Translations under genes and position numbers: made by a program
Shown: piece by piece, positions 62,168 to 64,000 of the stretch
Numbering within the stretch: the first letter of the stretch is position 1
Layout of the letters: each line of letters opens with the position of its first letter
Notes under the pieces: generated by a model
Seen by the model: the letters and a program-made list of their open reading frames with translations, nothing else
Told to the model about the DNA's origin: nothing
Database searches by the model: none
Origin: Nematocida homosporus
Lineage: Eukaryota > Microsporidia
Assembly: GCF_024244095.1 (NCBI RefSeq)
Contig: NW_026250689.1
Coordinates: 1 to 64,000, forward strand
Direction of reading: 5' to 3'
Length of the DNA: 64,000 nucleotides

Positions 62168-64000
62168 ATGAAGGTCCTTATGGAGAGTAATAACATACTA
62201 GATGGAAAAGACCGTCCAGGCTATGCCATAGCAAAGGACTGGTACATCAAGTATAAGAGTGGGGAAACAAACCTTCCTAAGTTGATCAACCGTCCAATTA
62301 GATCAAAAATCACCGAACTAACCGCGCAGTCCGATTATCAAGTGATCTCCTGTAGCGAATGGGAGAAGATAAGACAAACGTATAATTTTGATATTGAAGT
62401 CCCAGTAGGAGTTGTAAATATAAGCATGCGTCTGCAAAACAAAGACACTTCACCTATAGATAAGCATTTTCAAGCCGCCGCCAGTCAAGAGATCTTTGAA
62501 GTTATCCAAGTAGTTCTATTTAGCCATAAAATGACCAAATCACAATTTAACCAGCAATACGACTACCAGATAACCAATGGAGTAGATCTATCTGCCCAAT
62601 TGATTAAATGTAATAGTGATGAAGTTAATATTGAGATAAGTTTGCGCGATAGTTTAAGTAATGATTTAGGTTTAAACGATAGTTTATCTGGTCTTAAAAA
62701 GAGAGATAAGATAGGAGAGGTAAATACTCATAATAATCTCAGTCGAAATAACAATTTATCCTATCAAGATAACAAAAATTCAAAAGATTTAAAAAAAGAT
62801 AGTGGGACTAAGCCTGTTGAGTTTAGAAATGTTGGTTTAAGTTGTTATATGAATACGGCTCTTCAAGTTTTACTAGGCGTCTCTGAACTATCCCAGAAAA
62901 TCCTCGGGATTAGAAGTGAAACCATTCGGGAACTGAGTCAGCGTAAGAATACTAAGAAGGGGTACAGTAAGGAGAAGAGTGCCCAATTACTGCTGGCTTA
63001 TCGTGGCTTAGCTAAAAGTGCGGCTAAAGGTGAAGATTGTAGTGGGCGCCTGCGGGAAATGAAACGCGCTTTAGGAAATATTGATCCTAGATACGGCCGG
63101 TGTACGGAAGAAGATGCCGGGGAAGTCTTTTCTTTGATTTTGACCAATTTTAGCTATCTTTTTGAAAGAACGGCTTATGAAAAGCTTGTTTCTAATCTAT
63201 TTATGTACAATGCTGATCTAGTCCGAGTATATAAGACTGAGTCTGGCCAGGAAGTACATCGGGAGAGGAAGAATCTTTATAAGTCTTTTGTGCTTAATGG
63301 CTCTTTTGGTTCGGAAAAGGGGCCACATGCTCATGTCTTAGTAGTTCATCAGTGCCAGCTACTGATTACTTCTTTATGTGTGTATCAGGAGAGTTCTGGG
63401 GAGTTATTGGTGGGGGCAGTGAAGGAGAAGATTAGTCGGGACTTTCAAGTACCGGTTGAACAGGTTTTAGTAGGGGAAATGGCTGGTGAAGGTCGGATGG
63501 TACTTAAAAGAGAAGATTCTTATCGGTTTATGCCGAAAAAAGCCTTATTTGGCCAACCTATTTTTTATATTGCCGAACAAATTATGACGTCAGAGATTGA
63601 GTTTGTTTTTTTAAAATATTTACCGCAAAAGGAAAATCAAAACTTTTTTACTTCCCTTTTTGGTAATAATGATAAAAACATTATTGAAATGCCATTTATC
63701 ATGAAAAAAGAAAGAGATATTGCTGAGTTTTTCAAAAGTAACTTGAAAATCATTAGAAAACCTGAAGAATCAGATACTTTATTGGAGATAAAAGATACAG
63801 TAGCTGAAAGTCCAATGTACTTCTCTTCCATGGTCGTGGTTATCTCGCACAAGCACTGGCAGGCAACGGAGTACATAGAAAGTCTTAAGGAACGGAAGAA
63901 CAAGGCCAAAGAGACTTTGCATGTACAATGTGTGCTAACTAATTGGGAGAACAATCATGTACGGCAAGTAGATAGGAAGAAGGATAGGAATGAGAAGAAG
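62168..64000 (+). CDS. DUSP-USP deubiquitinase, 3' end outside the window
   Basis: 611 codons run to the window edge without a stop. An N-terminal DUSP-like domain (about 15-90) has KDWYIKYKSG, LPKLINRPI and SCSEWEKIRQTYNFDIEVPVGVVN. A polar Asn/Asp/Ser linker follows (about 165-212). The USP catalytic core begins with the Cys box VEFRNVGLSCYMNTALQVL (Cys about 223), then a QQD-type box CTEEDAGEVFSLIL (about 318-331). The His box is not reached, although HVLVVHQC in the middle should not be taken for it. DUSP plus USP is the layout of Ubp12/USP4/15-type enzymes, which remove ubiquitin from proteins. Met 5 (62180) is an alternative start. Coding composition shifts to G-rich after 62800. Confidence 0.82.
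   Translation, partial: MKVLMESNNILDGKDRPGYAIAKDWYIKYKSGETNLPKLINRPIRSKITELTAQSDYQVISCSEWEKIRQTYNFDIEVPVGVVNISMRLQNKDTSPIDKHFQAAASQEIFEVIQVVLFSHKMTKSQFNQQYDYQITNGVDLSAQLIKCNSDEVNIEISLRDSLSNDLGLNDSLSGLKKRDKIGEVNTHNNLSRNNNLSYQDNKNSKDLKKDSGTKPVEFRNVGLSCYMNTALQVLLGVSELSQKILGIRSETIRELSQRKNTKKGYSKEKSAQLLLAYRGLAKSAAKGEDCSGRLREMKRALGNIDPRYGRCTEEDAGEVFSLILTNFSYLFERTAYEKLVSNLFMYNADLVRVYKTESGQEVHRERKNLYKSFVLNGSFGSEKGPHAHVLVVHQCQLLITSLCVYQESSGELLVGAVKEKISRDFQVPVEQVLVGEMAGEGRMVLKREDSYRFMPKKALFGQPIFYIAEQIMTSEIEFVFLKYLPQKENQNFFTSLFGNNDKNIIEMPFIMKKERDIAEFFKSNLKIIRKPEESDTLLEIKDTVAESPMYFSSMVVVISHKHWQATEYIESLKERKNKAKETLHVQCVLTNWENNHVRQVDRKKDRNEKK

Overview
The window looks like nuclear DNA of a microsporidian or a close relative. 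Genes are intron-free and short, with reduced versions of core eukaryotic proteins. Many housekeeping genes have almost no 5' leader: a run of 6-8 T sits a few bases before the ATG, often followed by a C-rich patch (TTTTTTTT then CTCCC, CTACCC or CCCCCC). Neighbouring genes can be 11-31 bp apart. The gene set is eukaryotic: eL34, eL42, eL13, eL30, uS9, eS12, eEF1A, eIF1A, ValRS, Dom34, Dim1, Mrd1, Rrp47/C1D, Naa20, Sec63, Gwt1, Kre2/Ktr, Cdc20, Ufd2, Rpc5, SWIB, VMA7, CIA2 and a P4-ATPase. I do not name a genus.

Layout. 1-7.7 kb: start of a lipid flippase (3' end outside the window), tRNA-Trp, a class 3 lipase, small membrane ORFs, an orphan polytopic protein with a Thr/Pro tail, the NatB subunit Naa20, tRNA-Glu and a C1D/Rrp47 exosome cofactor. 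8.6-15.8 kb: eL34 directly abutting a membrane-anchored subtilisin, CIA2, eL42, then divergent Dim1/Sec63. 15.8-24.6 kb is the accessory part: a dispersed 350-bp repeat, a decayed member and an intact member of a secreted coiled-coil gene family with matching 3' flanks, two ribosomal genes and a coiled-coil orphan. 25-34 kb: VMA7, eL30, an orphan membrane protein, Mrd1, eS12, a Spo7-like protein, a 2-Cys peroxiredoxin and an acylglycerolphosphate acyltransferase. 34-45 kb: an acidic-repeat membrane protein, Cdc20-like, Ufd2, Rpc5, a SWIB protein, eIF1A and TMEM33/Pom33. 46-55.6 kb: a stand-alone Gag-like protein, ValRS, Gwt1 overlapping a Kre2-type mannosyltransferase tail to tail, Dom34 and a secreted collagen-like protein. 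56-64 kb: an acidic nuclear-type orphan, eEF1A, a large orphan membrane protein and the start of a DUSP+USP deubiquitinase.

Functional themes are cytosolic translation and its quality control (six ribosomal proteins, eEF1A, eIF1A, ValRS, Dom34, Dim1, Mrd1, C1D), membrane lipid handling (flippase, lipase, acyltransferase, Spo7-like), secretory surface biogenesis (Sec63, Gwt1, Kre2/Ktr, subtilisin, collagen-like protein) and ubiquitin control (Cdc20-like, Ufd2, USP).

The most distinctive signals outside the genes are: (i) a dispersed element of about 75-140 bp carrying the palindrome TGACGTCA, an 8-mer seen at least 13 times in the window; (ii) an inverted pair of diverged 350-bp repeats; (iii) two promoter styles, T-run/C-patch for housekeeping genes and a TATAAATA box 24-35 bp before the ATG for secreted or gag-like genes; (iv) spacers built from short words such as TTGAGTT and its complement; and (v) G/C strand skew that flips inside genes, G-rich in the 5' part and C-rich near the 3' end of the coding strand.
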